Shown here in pieces: positions 7,769 to 16,394 of a DNA stretch of 64,000 nt. Below the pieces are notes generated by a model, which was not told the DNA's origin, searched no databases, and worked only from the letters and a program-made list of their open reading frames with translations. The stretch spans positions 5,130-69,129 of the forward strand of contig NZ_QJSW01000019.1 of the NCBI RefSeq assembly GCF_003217495.1. The letters run 5' to 3'. Source of the DNA: Paenibacillus barcinonensis (GTDB lineage Bacteria > Bacillota > Bacilli > Paenibacillales > Paenibacillaceae). Position 1 is the first letter of the stretch; each line of letters opens with the position of its first letter. The translations under genes were made by a program, and so were the position numbers.

Positions 7769-8264
7769 AGATGGATCACCTGACTTTACATTAAGATGGG
7801 GGCCGATTAACAGCCGATGAGATCGTGGTGCTGTATATTATGCACTGGAACGAAAATATAAATTGTTATTTTGCAATAAACGTGAGGGCTAATATATCTA
7901 AAATTTTATGTTCATATTTACATTGTACACACTCAATACTTTTTGTCTAGTGCAACTTTTATGTATTGAGACAAAAGCTGTGCTACACATGGCGTTTATA
8001 TTGCGGGTGTGAATGATCTCACCGGACTTGTGATAAATTTCAGTATGCTCGGATGGAAGCGTTCCAGAGTAGCCACGAAAGAGGTTTGGGGCTCACCCTG
8101 GGAGAGGTTTCAGATGGAATACATGCGACGGGTTAAAATGGATGCATGAAATGAAGTCAAATGTAAAAGCTGTTAAAGAATACGAGCAAGACGTTTCAAA
8201 ACGAGCCAGAAGTTTAAAATGAATTGTAGGCAGTTCAAATTCGAGCAGTGAAGGAGAGATTCTG
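7769..8264. other. Intergenic region between divergent mntH and ohr
   Basis: About 500 bases without a gene. The mntH side holds inverted copies of CTCAATAC and TTTTGTCT (7932-7977). Close to ohr a half-site AATTGTA (8223-8229) within TTTAAAATGAATTGTA resembles half of an OhrR operator. No clear -35/-10 pair could be placed for either gene. Confidence 0.45.
7932..7977. promoter_or_regulatory. Interleaved inverted motifs upstream of mntH
   Basis: CTCAATAC (7932-7939) is repeated inverted as GTATTGAG (7963-7970), and TTTTGTCT (7941-7948) is repeated inverted as AGACAAAA (7969-7976). The two pairs interleave, so this is more likely a protein-binding array than a simple hairpin. Regulator unknown. 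Confidence 0.4.
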
Positions 8265-8684
8265 ATGGAAGCTTTATATACAGCAACAGCAACGGTAAAG
8301 GGTGGACGAACAGGCTCGGTAGCTTCTTCGGACGGTGTACTACAGCATGATCTGAAAATGCCGAAAGAGCTGGGAGGCGCTGGCGGTGAAGGGACAAACC
8401 CTGAGCAGTTGTTTGCAGCCGGATATGGAGCATGTTATGAAAGTGCTCTTGCTAACGTAGCTCGTAAAGCGGGTGTGAAATTGGAAAATGTCGTTGTCAC
8501 GAGCAACGTATCCATCGGCAAGGACCCTACGGATGACGGCTTCAAACTGGCGGTGCGTCTGGATGTAAGCATTCCGGGAGTAGATCACAGTCAGGCGGAG
8601 GAGCTTGCCCGTAAAGCACATGACTTCTGCCCGTATTCCAAGGCAACACGCGGCAACATCGACGTTGTGCTGAATGTAGTATAA
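8265..8684 (+). CDS. ohr: Organic hydroperoxide resistance protein Ohr
   Basis: 139 residues, the usual Ohr length. Reactive Cys57 (AAGYGACYES) and Cys122 (HDFCPYSKA) are present, as is Arg15 of the active site, so this is Ohr and not the more general OsmC branch. It reduces organic hydroperoxides in the cytoplasm using lipoyl-type dithiols. GGAGAG lies before the ATG. No OhrR (MarR) gene is adjacent, which is unusual; a half OhrR-like operator lies about 40 bases upstream. Confidence 0.95.
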   Translation: MEALYTATATVKGGRTGSVASSDGVLQHDLKMPKELGGAGGEGTNPEQLFAAGYGACYESALANVARKAGVKLENVVVTSNVSIGKDPTDDGFKLAVRLDVSIPGVDHSQAEELARKAHDFCPYSKATRGNIDVVLNVV

Positions 8685-8737
8685 ATGCAATAAATAGAGG
8701 CTCTCTTATCAAGAGTCAGGCGTAAAATAAAGAGCGG

Positions 8738-8805
8738 GGTATCCTTAGGATACCTGATGTTCAAGCACCAAGCCCTGCTGGCAGATCAGCAGGGCTTGGT
8801 GCTTG
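8738..8805. repeat. Two adjacent hairpins, one with a 19-bp perfect stem
   Basis: GGTATCC-TTA-GGATACC (8738-8754) is followed by CAAGCACCAAGCCCTGCTG (8762-8780) and its exact complement (8787-8805) around a 6-base loop. There is no T tract after it, so it is not a classical terminator, though it may still end or protect the ohr transcript. Confidence 0.8.
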
Positions 8806-8923
8806 GTTATCTGAATCTGAAACAAAGGGGAGGAGAATCCCCTGGTTAGCGCGTACTCTTTTACATAACAGGCAGTCAGTATAATCACTTCATGCTATAC
8901 ATTTCCATAAGGGGGGAACGGTC

Positions 8924-9169
8924 ATGAGTATTGAAGAGATGATTGAGAGAAGGTTTGTATGCACCAAATGTCGGGGAACGGATTGCAACATCAAGGAGGT
9001 TTCGATGTCGGGAGCAGGGCTAAGCAAGGTGTTTGATATTCAGCATAATCATTATTTATTTGTATCCTGTACGTCCTGTGGTTATGTGGAAGTTTTTAAT
9101 CCAGACGTGCTCAAAGGCAAGAAGCAGGGACAAGTCGGCACTATTCTGGATATTCTGTTTGGCGGATGA
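8924..9169 (+). CDS. Small zinc-ribbon protein
   Basis: 81 residues. Two Cys pairs, C13/C16 and C49/C52, form a zinc ribbon around a central beta segment, and the C-terminus ends in ILDILFGG, typical of the small DUF2082-type nucleic-acid-binding zinc ribbons. AGGGGGG lies before the ATG. Function unknown; DNA or RNA binding is the family-level guess. Confidence 0.75.
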   Translation: MSIEEMIERRFVCTKCRGTDCNIKEVSMSGAGLSKVFDIQHNHYLFVSCTSCGYVEVFNPDVLKGKKQGQVGTILDILFGG

Positions 9170-9273
9170 GCGTTCTTGAGTTGACATTGACCTGAAATTT
9201 CTTTAATATGACTTAGTACGAAAAGTGTCAGTGTTATTAGCATGAACCAAATTTGAATTCACAGGTGATATCC

Positions 9274-9552
9274 ATGTCTTATAGACCAAGTATTGCACAA
9301 CTGCAAGTGGCCAGTAAAAATGAAAAAGACGGTTTGTATGAATTTACGATGAAACTCGTGGATGGTACACAGTGCCGTGTATTCTACTCCAAAGCACCGG
9401 ATTGGAAAATGACTGCAATCAGCCGTCTGCAAAAGACACCTTGTCCTGTATGCCGTAAAGATTTCATCTGCAAATGCATGGATCAATGGTCGGGCGATTT
9501 GCATCAGCAAATGATCGAAGATGAATGGATGCAAAAAGCATTGGCCGAGTAA
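9274..9552 (+). CDS. Small Cys-rich protein of unknown function
   Basis: 92 residues from ATG 9274, chosen over TTG 9253 because AGGTGAT lies just before it. The C-terminal half has C57-x2-C60 and C66-x-C68, a possible metal site; the N-terminal half looks like a small beta domain with C34. I do not recognise the family. Confidence 0.6.
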   Translation: MSYRPSIAQLQVASKNEKDGLYEFTMKLVDGTQCRVFYSKAPDWKMTAISRLQKTPCPVCRKDFICKCMDQWSGDLHQQMIEDEWMQKALAE

Positions 9553-9670
9553 TTGGCTGACAGATATGAGCGTGGGCATAGTGCCTGCGCTTTTTTTCTT
9601 TTGGCAGGAGAAGGCATGGGCTCAAAAGTGGGTAAGTAATGGAACAGCACCAGATGAGGAGGCTAACATT

Positions 9671-10090
9671 ATGGCAGCTCAAAGGGACAAACATGAGGGA
9701 CACCCGATCGTTCTTGTGGACGGCGTGTGTCACTTCTGCCAGGGATTAACGAAATGGATTATCAAGCGGGACCCGGAAGGGAAATATCATTTTGCATCAC
9801 TTCAATCGGATGTCGCCAAGGGTTTACTGGAAAAGGGAGGCCTGAGCACAGACAGCATGGATACATTTGTGTTGATTGAAGATGGAAAATACTACACACG
9901 CTCGACTGCGGCATTAAGGCTGGCTAAAGGTTTGAAGTTCCCCTACCCGCTGCTTTATGTGTTTATCATCGTTCCCAAATTTATTCGGAATACAGCTTAC
10001 AACTGGGTTGCACGCAATCGGTACCGCTGGTTCGGGAAGGATGAAGCCTGTATGCTGCCTACACCTGAGACTAAAGAACGATTTCTATAA
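9671..10090 (+). CDS. DCC-family thiol-disulfide oxidoreductase-like protein
   Basis: 140 residues from ATG 9671 (GAGGAGG at 9656-9662). The family motif near the N-terminus reads DGVCHFC with Cys20 and Cys23, matching the thioredoxin-like CxxC of DUF393/DCC proteins, and the FASLQS and FVLIEDGKYYTRSTAALR segments also fit. Possible redox role; substrate unknown. The open frame upstream to 9521 overlaps the previous gene and is not used. Confidence 0.85.
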   Translation: MAAQRDKHEGHPIVLVDGVCHFCQGLTKWIIKRDPEGKYHFASLQSDVAKGLLEKGGLSTDSMDTFVLIEDGKYYTRSTAALRLAKGLKFPYPLLYVFIIVPKFIRNTAYNWVARNRYRWFGKDEACMLPTPETKERFL

Positions 10091-10219
10091 GTATAGAAGT
10101 AGCAGTTTTTCAGGATAATCTTCCATAAGAAAGCAATTCCATGTAAGATGATTAATATCGGCAATTATTGGGTAATAATGCAGATCACATTATTTTTACA
10201 TTATTGGGAGGATAACAAC

Positions 10220-11077
10220 TTGAAGAAGTGGACGACAATGATTATTGGGGCTTTACTGGTAGTGAGCTTGGCGGCATGCGGGAATGACAAAGATAACTCC
10301 GCAGCTCCTGCGACAGGAAGTGGAACAACAACGGAGAGCAGCAAGACAGAAGGACAGAGTGCGGCTGTTCCTACACTGGACGAATTGCTTGCCAAAACAG
10401 GTGAGGCCACTAAAGCGCTGAAAAGCTTCACTACGGAAGCGAACATTGATCAGAAAATCAAGCTGGATGCCGGAGAGCAATCTCAGGATCAGCAGGTGAA
10501 AACATCGCTCAAGATGGATATTATTAAAGATCCAATGATGATCTATCAAGAGATGGAAATGGATATGTCGGGACAAAAGCAAAACGTGAAACAGTATATT
10601 ACTTCGGACAATATTTACTCCCAGGTTGGAGACCAGTGGGTAAGCATCCCTGAGGCCCAAACGAAGGAATTGATTGAGCAGATGAAAGCCAGCATGAATC
10701 CCGAAAAAGAGCTGGATCAGTTCAAAAAAGTGAAAGAAGATATCAAAATTACAGAAGAGGGCGACAGTTACGTTCTGAACGCGGACGTTTCAGGTGACAA
10801 TGTCAAGGAATTGGGTAAAGCCGTGATGGAACAAAACGGCTCAGATGCCCAAATGCAGGCTTTGCTGGATCAGATGACCATCAAGAGCATGAAGATGAAA
10901 TATATGATTAACAAGGAAACGTTTTTGCTTGAGAACATTGATGTAGCGATGGTTATGGAAATGGAGCAAAACGGTCAGAAAATGACGATGGATATGAAAA
11001 TGGACACATCGTTCTCCAACCATGACAAGGTAGCGGAAATCAAGGTTCCTCAAGAGGCATTGGACGCTGCGAAATAA
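10220..11077 (+). CDS. Secreted lipoprotein, DUF6612-like
   Basis: Start TTG 10220 (GGGAGG 11 bases upstream) gives 285 residues with a short basic n-region, hydrophobic core and lipobox SLAAC; Cys20 would carry the lipid. A Ser/Thr-rich linker follows, then repeated FTTEANIDQKIK, VKTSLKMDI, MDMSGQKQNVKQYI beta strands as in LppX/LolA-like folds. It is expected on the outer face of the membrane. The exact role is unknown. A nested terminator follows at 11111. Confidence 0.75.
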   Translation: MKKWTTMIIGALLVVSLAACGNDKDNSAAPATGSGTTTESSKTEGQSAAVPTLDELLAKTGEATKALKSFTTEANIDQKIKLDAGEQSQDQQVKTSLKMDIIKDPMMIYQEMEMDMSGQKQNVKQYITSDNIYSQVGDQWVSIPEAQTKELIEQMKASMNPEKELDQFKKVKEDIKITEEGDSYVLNADVSGDNVKELGKAVMEQNGSDAQMQALLDQMTIKSMKMKYMINKETFLLENIDVAMVMEMEQNGQKMTMDMKMDTSFSNHDKVAEIKVPQEALDAAK

Positions 11078-11110
11078 GAGCACCGCGAACTGTAATACGT
11101 TTTAAATGGA

Positions 11111-11175
11111 ACACCTCTGAAGCTGAATTCGGATTAACCTGTGGGTTATCGAATGAGGGTCAGGGGTGTTTTTTT
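11111..11175 (+). terminator. Terminator after the lipoprotein gene
   Basis: ACACCTCTGA pairs with TCAGGGGTGT (one wobble), enclosing an inner ATTAACC-TGT-GGGTTAT hairpin, and ends in seven T. Confidence 0.8.
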
Positions 11176-11262
11176 GGACTTTGGTGACACTTCAAAATGG
11201 TATAGAATAGACGGGGGCCTTATACTTTTTATTGTAGACACGGGGAAGGGGACAATTCAGAT

Positions 11263-11646
11263 ATGATCAGGTATGCGCATATTCATCATGTCAGCTTGGC
11301 GGTTCGAGATTTGCAGACGGCAAAAAAGTTTTATTCCGGCTTGTTAGGCATGCAGGAGATTGAACGTCCGCCGTTTCGTTCAACGGGTGCGTGGTACGCG
11401 ATTGGAAGTCAGCAGCTTCATCTGCTGCAGCATCCAGAGGGGCACACGCTTCGTGAAGCAGGAATTGATACAACCGATGGACATTTTGCACTGTGGGTGG
11501 TCAGCTATTCAGAGACGATTGCCTGGCTGGAGCAGCAGGGCATCGAATATGAGGCGAGACCTGATAGTGTGGCAGGATTCGCCCAGATCTTTATTCTGGA
11601 TCCTGATCGAAATATTATTGAATTTGGCGCGCCTTACGGCTCTTAG
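11263..11646 (+). CDS. VOC-family (glyoxalase-fold) protein
   Basis: 127 residues forming two beta-alpha-beta-beta-beta units: HIHHVSLAVRDLQTAKKFYSGLLGM at the N-terminus and DGHFALWVV...FILDPDRNIIEFG at the C-terminus. His near residue 9, His in DGHFAL and Glu in IIEF are the likely metal ligands. The family includes glyoxalase I, dioxygenases and resistance proteins; nothing here fixes the substrate. Confidence 0.85.
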   Translation: MIRYAHIHHVSLAVRDLQTAKKFYSGLLGMQEIERPPFRSTGAWYAIGSQQLHLLQHPEGHTLREAGIDTTDGHFALWVVSYSETIAWLEQQGIEYEARPDSVAGFAQIFILDPDRNIIEFGAPYGS

Positions 11647-11669
11647 GTGAATCAGTTAGAATAAATGTG

Positions 11670-11698
11670 TTGCTCGTCCAGAATTTGTATGATATAGT
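11670..11698 (+). promoter_or_regulatory. Candidate promoter of the Tad operon
   Basis: TTGCTC (11670-11675) and TATAGT (11693-11698) with 17-base spacing, upstream of the leader terminator. Confidence 0.55.
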
Positions 11699-11727
11699 AT
11701 CCATAAATTCATAGCACGTGACGGAAG

Positions 11728-11776
11728 CACCGTCCATATTCTGCATGTTCATGCGGATAATGGGCGGTGTTTTTTT
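11728..11776 (+). terminator. Leader terminator ahead of the Tad operon
   Basis: CACCGTCC... pairs with ...GGGCGGTG in a long imperfect stem, followed by seven T. It lies between the candidate promoter and the first Tad gene. A competing hairpin GACGG-AAGCA-CCGTC (11720-11734) would sequester its 5' arm, so attenuation is possible. It may simply end the glyoxalase-fold gene. Confidence 0.7.
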
Positions 11777-11805
11777 GTGCTTTTTTTGCAGGGAGGGGAG
11801 CAGTA

Positions 11806-13149
11806 TTGATTGTGCTTAAAGTTGTGCTGGTATCGAGGGATAAAGATTATATTCACGCCTGGCTTGATTATGCTCAGAGCAGCTCGGCAGGCTCTCATAT
11901 GCGATTCATTGCATTTTCCGAGTGGGATGCATTTAGCAGTTATATGCTCGAACAGGATGAACGAGAAATACCAGATCTGCTTATCGCTGAGTCCGAGTTT
12001 TTGAACCCTTGGCTGTTGGATGGAGGGCAGGATTCCGGGGTCTCCTGGCTCTTGCTCAGCGAAGGGCAGGATGAAGGACATGACACCAAGCGGCTTATGA
12101 AATATCAGCCATTACCTGTGCTGCTGGAGGCAGTAAGGAATGCATGCCGACAGCCGCAAAGCCGGAGAAGCTCGCGTTCAGGTCGGAGCACCTTATCTAT
12201 CGCTGTAGTATCCGCTTCTGGGGGGAGCGGTAAAACGGCAGTCTCTTTGCATCTGGCCAAGCAGCTTGGACTTGCGGGGTATTCGGTGCTCTATCTCAAT
12301 CTGGAGACGATGGACAGCTCTTTTCCTTTTTTGGAGAAGGGGCTTCTGCAGAGCGGTAAATCGCTGACTGAGGCTGAAACGGGATTGTCACGACTGCTGT
12401 ACGATCTGAAGGCTCATCGGAGAGAAATGAACGGGGGAGGAATTCAGGTTCAGCGGTCAGAGGCGGGGAAAGAAAAAAAATTGGGGCGAGTTTGGGCACA
12501 AGGTATGAATGAAGATGGCGGCAGGAGTGCAGGGGCTTCTTCGGGTTCGAATGAAGGTACGATAACTACGGGGAAAATCAAAGCTGTGGAGGAATATGTC
12601 GTGCGGCATGAGGGATTGAGGTCGGATGTGTTTTGGCCGTTAGCGAACCGTAAGGAGATGCTGCAGATGTCTAAAGCAGATACGGCTGATTTGATCCGGT
12701 TTCTGGTGGGTTGCGGGCGGTACGAGGTGTTAATTCTGGATGGGGACTCCGACTGGCATGAACGAAGTGAAGGCGTGCTCGAAACCGCAGATACGTTCGT
12801 CTGGCTGGTGAGGGATGATATCGCTGCAATGCACCGATGGGGTCAGTGGTTGCAGCATGCAGAGCGTACTCGGCCGGAGATGCTTGGAAGTGTGCTGGAG
12901 CGTACGTATTTTGTCATTAACGAGCACCGGGAGCAGGTGCTTAATCCGTTGCCTAGAGCTGATCTGCATGTGGACGCGGCTTTGCCCTACATCCCTTCGT
13001 GGAAGCAAATGAATCAGGAGGAGGTCATGTTAAGCTCACCGATCTTTCAGCGCGAAGTGAAGCGATTGTGTGGCCTGCTGCTCCAGTCTGAGGATCAAGA
13101 GCATAGGAATACAGGACAATTTCTATCAGAGGAGCCTTGGATATTATGA
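11806..13149 (+). CDS. cpaE: CpaE/TadZ-like P-loop ATPase of the Tad pilus
   Basis: TTG 11806 follows GGAGGGG by 7 bases (GTG 11812 is an alternative), giving about 447 residues. An N-terminal receiver-like region precedes a ParA/MinD-type ATPase whose deviant Walker A reads SASGGSGKTA (about 136-145); LILDGDSDW is the Walker B region. Between them lies an unusual Gly/Ser-rich, low-complexity insert of about 70 residues (GGGIQVQRSEAG...SSGSNEGT). CpaE/TadZ localises the secretion machine at the membrane. First gene of the locus; its stop overlaps cpaF by ATGA. Confidence 0.85.
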   Translation: MIVLKVVLVSRDKDYIHAWLDYAQSSSAGSHMRFIAFSEWDAFSSYMLEQDEREIPDLLIAESEFLNPWLLDGGQDSGVSWLLLSEGQDEGHDTKRLMKYQPLPVLLEAVRNACRQPQSRRSSRSGRSTLSIAVVSASGGSGKTAVSLHLAKQLGLAGYSVLYLNLETMDSSFPFLEKGLLQSGKSLTEAETGLSRLLYDLKAHRREMNGGGIQVQRSEAGKEKKLGRVWAQGMNEDGGRSAGASSGSNEGTITTGKIKAVEEYVVRHEGLRSDVFWPLANRKEMLQMSKADTADLIRFLVGCGRYEVLILDGDSDWHERSEGVLETADTFVWLVRDDIAAMHRWGQWLQHAERTRPEMLGSVLERTYFVINEHREQVLNPLPRADLHVDAALPYIPSWKQMNQEEVMLSSPIFQREVKRLCGLLLQSEDQEHRNTGQFLSEEPWIL

Positions 13150-14429
13150 CAGAGCGGTCATGGAACACACTGGATCATGAGCAGCAGTTTCAACGGATGC
13201 GCAGAGAGGTGCGTGCATCGCTTGATCTGACCTCTTCTGCAGGAGATGAGGAGCTGTGGCACGGGATCGAACGGAGAATTCTTGGTGATCCGAATCTGGG
13301 AGAACTGACTTCAGGCGAACGTCATGCATGGGTGCAGCGATTGTTTGATTCGTTTCGGGGTTTGGATATTTTGCAGCCCTTGGTAGATCACCCGGATATT
13401 ACGGAAATTATGATTAACAGTCATCTGGAGATTTTTGTGGAGCAGGAAGGCGATGTAAGACAGATTCCCCTGCAATTTGAGTCCAGAGAGCGGCTGGAGG
13501 ATATTATTCAGATGATTGTTTCGGGTGTGAACCGGATTGTGAATGAATCTTCTCCCATCGTAGATGCTCGTCTCAAGGATGGCTCGCGGGTCAACATTGT
13601 GTTGCCACCTATCGCGCTCAAGGGCCCAACGATGACCATTCGGAAGTTCCCAAGCGAACCGATGACGATGTCTGATCTGATTGAGAAGGGGGCATTGCAT
13701 CAGGATGCGGCGATATTGTTACAGCAGTTAGTAAGGAGCAAATATAACATTTTTATCGGTGGAGGAACCGGGTCTGGTAAAACCACTTTTCTGAATGCCT
13801 TATCTCAATTCATCCCGTCCGATGAGCGGATTATTACGATTGAGGATTCCGCGGAATTGCAGATTGTGACGGTGCCTAATCTTGTATCTCTGGAGACACG
13901 CAATGCCAACACCGAAGGGAAAGGGCAGATTTCTATCCGGGACCTGATCAAGTCCTCGCTGCGGATGCGTCCCAATCGCATTGTCATTGGGGAGGTACGG
14001 GGTGCAGAAGCGCTGGATATGCTTCAGGCGATGAATACAGGACATGATGGTTCGTTATCCACCGGTCATGCCAACACCATCTCAGACATGATCAGCCGGC
14101 TCGAAACGATGGTGCTCAGCGGTGCAGAGCTTCCCATTGAGGTTGTAAGACAGCAGATTAGCTCGGCCATAGATATTTTTGTCCATCTCTCCCGGTTACG
14201 GGATCGTTCACGACGTGTGACGGAAATCAGTGAAGTTATCGGGATGCACGGTGGTGAAGTGCTCCTGAATCCGTTGTTTCGTTTTCAGGAGCAGGAGGAG
14301 CGGGAAGGTCGCATTATCGGAGGATTGGTGCAGGTAGGAAAACTGATGAAGGTAGATAAAATCCAGATGGCCGGGCTGGGAGAATGGCTCGGTCGCTACA
14401 TAGCGCAAACAGAAGGAGCTGGCGCGTGA
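13146..14429 (+). CDS. cpaF: CpaF/TadA secretion ATPase
   Basis: ATG 13146 overlaps the cpaE stop (ATGA), indicating translational coupling; 427 residues. It has Walker A GGGTGSGKTT (about 205-214), Walker B ending in VIGEVRG (Glu near 284) and the His box TGHDGSLSTGHAN, all diagnostic of the GspE/TadA class. As a hexameric cytoplasmic ATPase it powers Flp pilus assembly. Full length and intact. Confidence 0.95.
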   Translation: MTERSWNTLDHEQQFQRMRREVRASLDLTSSAGDEELWHGIERRILGDPNLGELTSGERHAWVQRLFDSFRGLDILQPLVDHPDITEIMINSHLEIFVEQEGDVRQIPLQFESRERLEDIIQMIVSGVNRIVNESSPIVDARLKDGSRVNIVLPPIALKGPTMTIRKFPSEPMTMSDLIEKGALHQDAAILLQQLVRSKYNIFIGGGTGSGKTTFLNALSQFIPSDERIITIEDSAELQIVTVPNLVSLETRNANTEGKGQISIRDLIKSSLRMRPNRIVIGEVRGAEALDMLQAMNTGHDGSLSTGHANTISDMISRLETMVLSGAELPIEVVRQQISSAIDIFVHLSRLRDRSRRVTEISEVIGMHGGEVLLNPLFRFQEQEEREGRIIGGLVQVGKLMKVDKIQMAGLGEWLGRYIAQTEGAGA

Positions 14430-14449
14430 TCATAAGGGGGTGATTCAAG

Positions 14450-15211
14450 GTGAATCAGAGCAGCCAGAGGTTAACGGATTACACCGTATATACGCTGACT
14501 TCAAGACAGCGTCTGCTGTGTATGCTCGTCAGCGGTGCATTATTTTTCGGTGTGGGTCTGCTGTTTTATCATCACTTGCTTGCAGGGGCTATATTGGCAG
14601 CAGGCTGCATATGGGTGCCGAGGTTATGGAGAAACGTACTGCTGGAACGCAGAAGGATGACATTGAGCCTACATTTCAAGCAAGCACTTTATGCCTTGTC
14701 TTCTGCACTGGCGGCTGGTAAATCGGTCGAGAACGGGTTTAAGGAATCTGTGGAGGACCTGCGTATGCTGAATCCTGAGGCCGATACGGATCTGATCCGG
14801 GAGTTCACGATATTAAGGACACGAATGGAATACGGGCAGCCTATTGAAGAAGCATTGCAGGATTTCTCGGATCGGGCACAGATCGAGGACATTACCAATT
14901 TTGCGGATGTATTTATTACATGCAAACGGACGGGCGGTGATCTGGTGGAGGTGGTCCGTCGCACATCGGCTGTGATCGGAGAAAAGCTGGATATACAGCA
15001 GGATATTATGGTTGCCGTAGCGCAGAAGAGATTTGAATCGAAGGTGATGTTTGCAGCACCATTCATTTTTCTGCTGTTTCTGAATCTTACCGCCAGCGAC
15101 TTCATGGAGCCGTTATACAGCGGGATGGGATACCTTATCTCTACGGGTGCCCTTGCTGTACTGGTCTGCTGTTATTTGTGGATTCATCGCATTATGGATA
15201 TCAAAGTGTAG
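14450..15211 (+). CDS. tadB: TadB inner-membrane platform protein
   Basis: GTG 14450 has AAGGGGG ten bases upstream. The 253-residue protein has N-terminal membrane segments (about 20-60), a GspF-type cytoplasmic domain (LSSALAAGKSVENGFKE ... FADVFITCKRTGGDLVEVVRRTS) and C-terminal membrane segments. It forms the pilus assembly platform with TadC. Confidence 0.9.
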   Translation: MNQSSQRLTDYTVYTLTSRQRLLCMLVSGALFFGVGLLFYHHLLAGAILAAGCIWVPRLWRNVLLERRRMTLSLHFKQALYALSSALAAGKSVENGFKESVEDLRMLNPEADTDLIREFTILRTRMEYGQPIEEALQDFSDRAQIEDITNFADVFITCKRTGGDLVEVVRRTSAVIGEKLDIQQDIMVAVAQKRFESKVMFAAPFIFLLFLNLTASDFMEPLYSGMGYLISTGALAVLVCCYLWIHRIMDIKV

Positions 15212-15224
15212 GGAGTTGAAAAAA

Positions 15225-16094
15225 ATGCTACTTCCCCTTGTCATTGCAGGAGGTCTGGGAGTGAGCTGGATCGTGCTTGATCGAACTCAGGGACCAGCTT
15301 ACCGACATTTACGACAGCTTGATCTGGAAGGGGTGCGTCTCCAAAAAATGCACGGCCCGTTTCTGTTTTTATTGGACAAGATCGAGATAGGACGCAGATT
15401 GCCTGTGCTTATGTTTCGAATGCAGCATGCGATACAGAAGATGTACGGTATACAGCATAGTGGTGAGAAAACGCTGCTCTATTGTGCCGAAATGTTGACA
15501 TACTCTTGGCTGATGCTGCTGGCTGGCTGTGTGCTCACTCTCATTGGCGATATAGGCACGGGCGGAATCGCTGGTGGGCTGGTGCTTGGAATTGCTGTAC
15601 CATTTGCGATGGTAAAGGATTTGTACGCTAAAGTACAGCGGCGAGATCAGGATATCCTCATAGAGCTGCCTGAGCTGCTCAACCGGATTGTATTGCTGGT
15701 TGGTGCGGGCGAGACGGTGCAGCGGGCTATCACGCATTGTGTGGCAAGTCAAGGTGAGCGGGATCATCCGCTTTACAACGAGTTAAGAAAGGCGACAGTG
15801 GACTGGCATAACGGCTACTCGTTCCAACAAGCCTTTGAGCAGTTCAGCCGCCGCTGCGGTGTGCAGGAGGTAACGATTTTTACAACGACGGTGCTGCTTA
15901 ATTTCCGGCGTGGGGGAGGTGACTTTGTATTGGCGCTGCGGGATCTGTCACATGTACTTTGGGAGAAACGTAAGGCAGTGAGCCGGGCTAAGGGAGAACA
16001 GGCATCTTCCAAGCTTGTGTTCCCCATGGTGCTCATCTTTTTTACAATCGTGGTTATGATCGGAGCGCCTGCTTTTATGATGATGAATATGTAG
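15225..16094 (+). CDS. tadC: TadC inner-membrane platform protein
   Basis: ATG 15225 follows GGGAG and starts 13 bases after tadB; the longer open frame from 15147 would overlap tadB. 289 residues with membrane segments near the start, in the middle and at the end, and a GspF-like domain (LPELLNRIVLLVGAGETVQRAI ... RRGGGDFVLALRDLSHVLWEKRK). Confidence 0.9.
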   Translation: MLLPLVIAGGLGVSWIVLDRTQGPAYRHLRQLDLEGVRLQKMHGPFLFLLDKIEIGRRLPVLMFRMQHAIQKMYGIQHSGEKTLLYCAEMLTYSWLMLLAGCVLTLIGDIGTGGIAGGLVLGIAVPFAMVKDLYAKVQRRDQDILIELPELLNRIVLLVGAGETVQRAITHCVASQGERDHPLYNELRKATVDWHNGYSFQQAFEQFSRRCGVQEVTIFTTTVLLNFRRGGGDFVLALRDLSHVLWEKRKAVSRAKGEQASSKLVFPMVLIFFTIVVMIGAPAFMMMNM

Positions 16095-16166
16095 GTGGAA
16101 TGGGCAAGACGATGAGCTACATTGATTAGCAGAAGTGTACAAGATGGAGAGGACAGGTGAAGGAAA

Positions 16167-16394
16167 ATGAAGGAGCAGGTGATCGAGATGAAAGCATATG
16201 TAACAGAAGTTGTGAAAAATAAGGCAGCAGCTCTATGGCAGGAGGAGGAGGGGCTGGGTACGCTGGAGCTGATCCTGATTATCGGGGTCATCATTATTAT
16301 TGCATTGATATTCAAGAAAGAAATAACAAATTTGATCACAAGTTTGCTTTCAAAAGTGGACACCAAAAGTAATGAATTTTTCCCGGACAAGTAG
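16167..16394 (+). CDS. flp: Flp-type major pilin
   Basis: 75 residues. A charged leader ends in EEEG and is followed by LGTLELILIIGVIIIIALIF, so cleavage after Gly29 would leave Glu34 at +5, the class IV prepilin rule, with a hydrophobic assembly helix. The length and layout fit the Flp1-like pilins of Gram-positive Tad loci. Likely processed by the peptidase at 20343. Confidence 0.88.
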   Translation: MKEQVIEMKAYVTEVVKNKAAALWQEEEGLGTLELILIIGVIIIIALIFKKEITNLITSLLSKVDTKSNEFFPDK

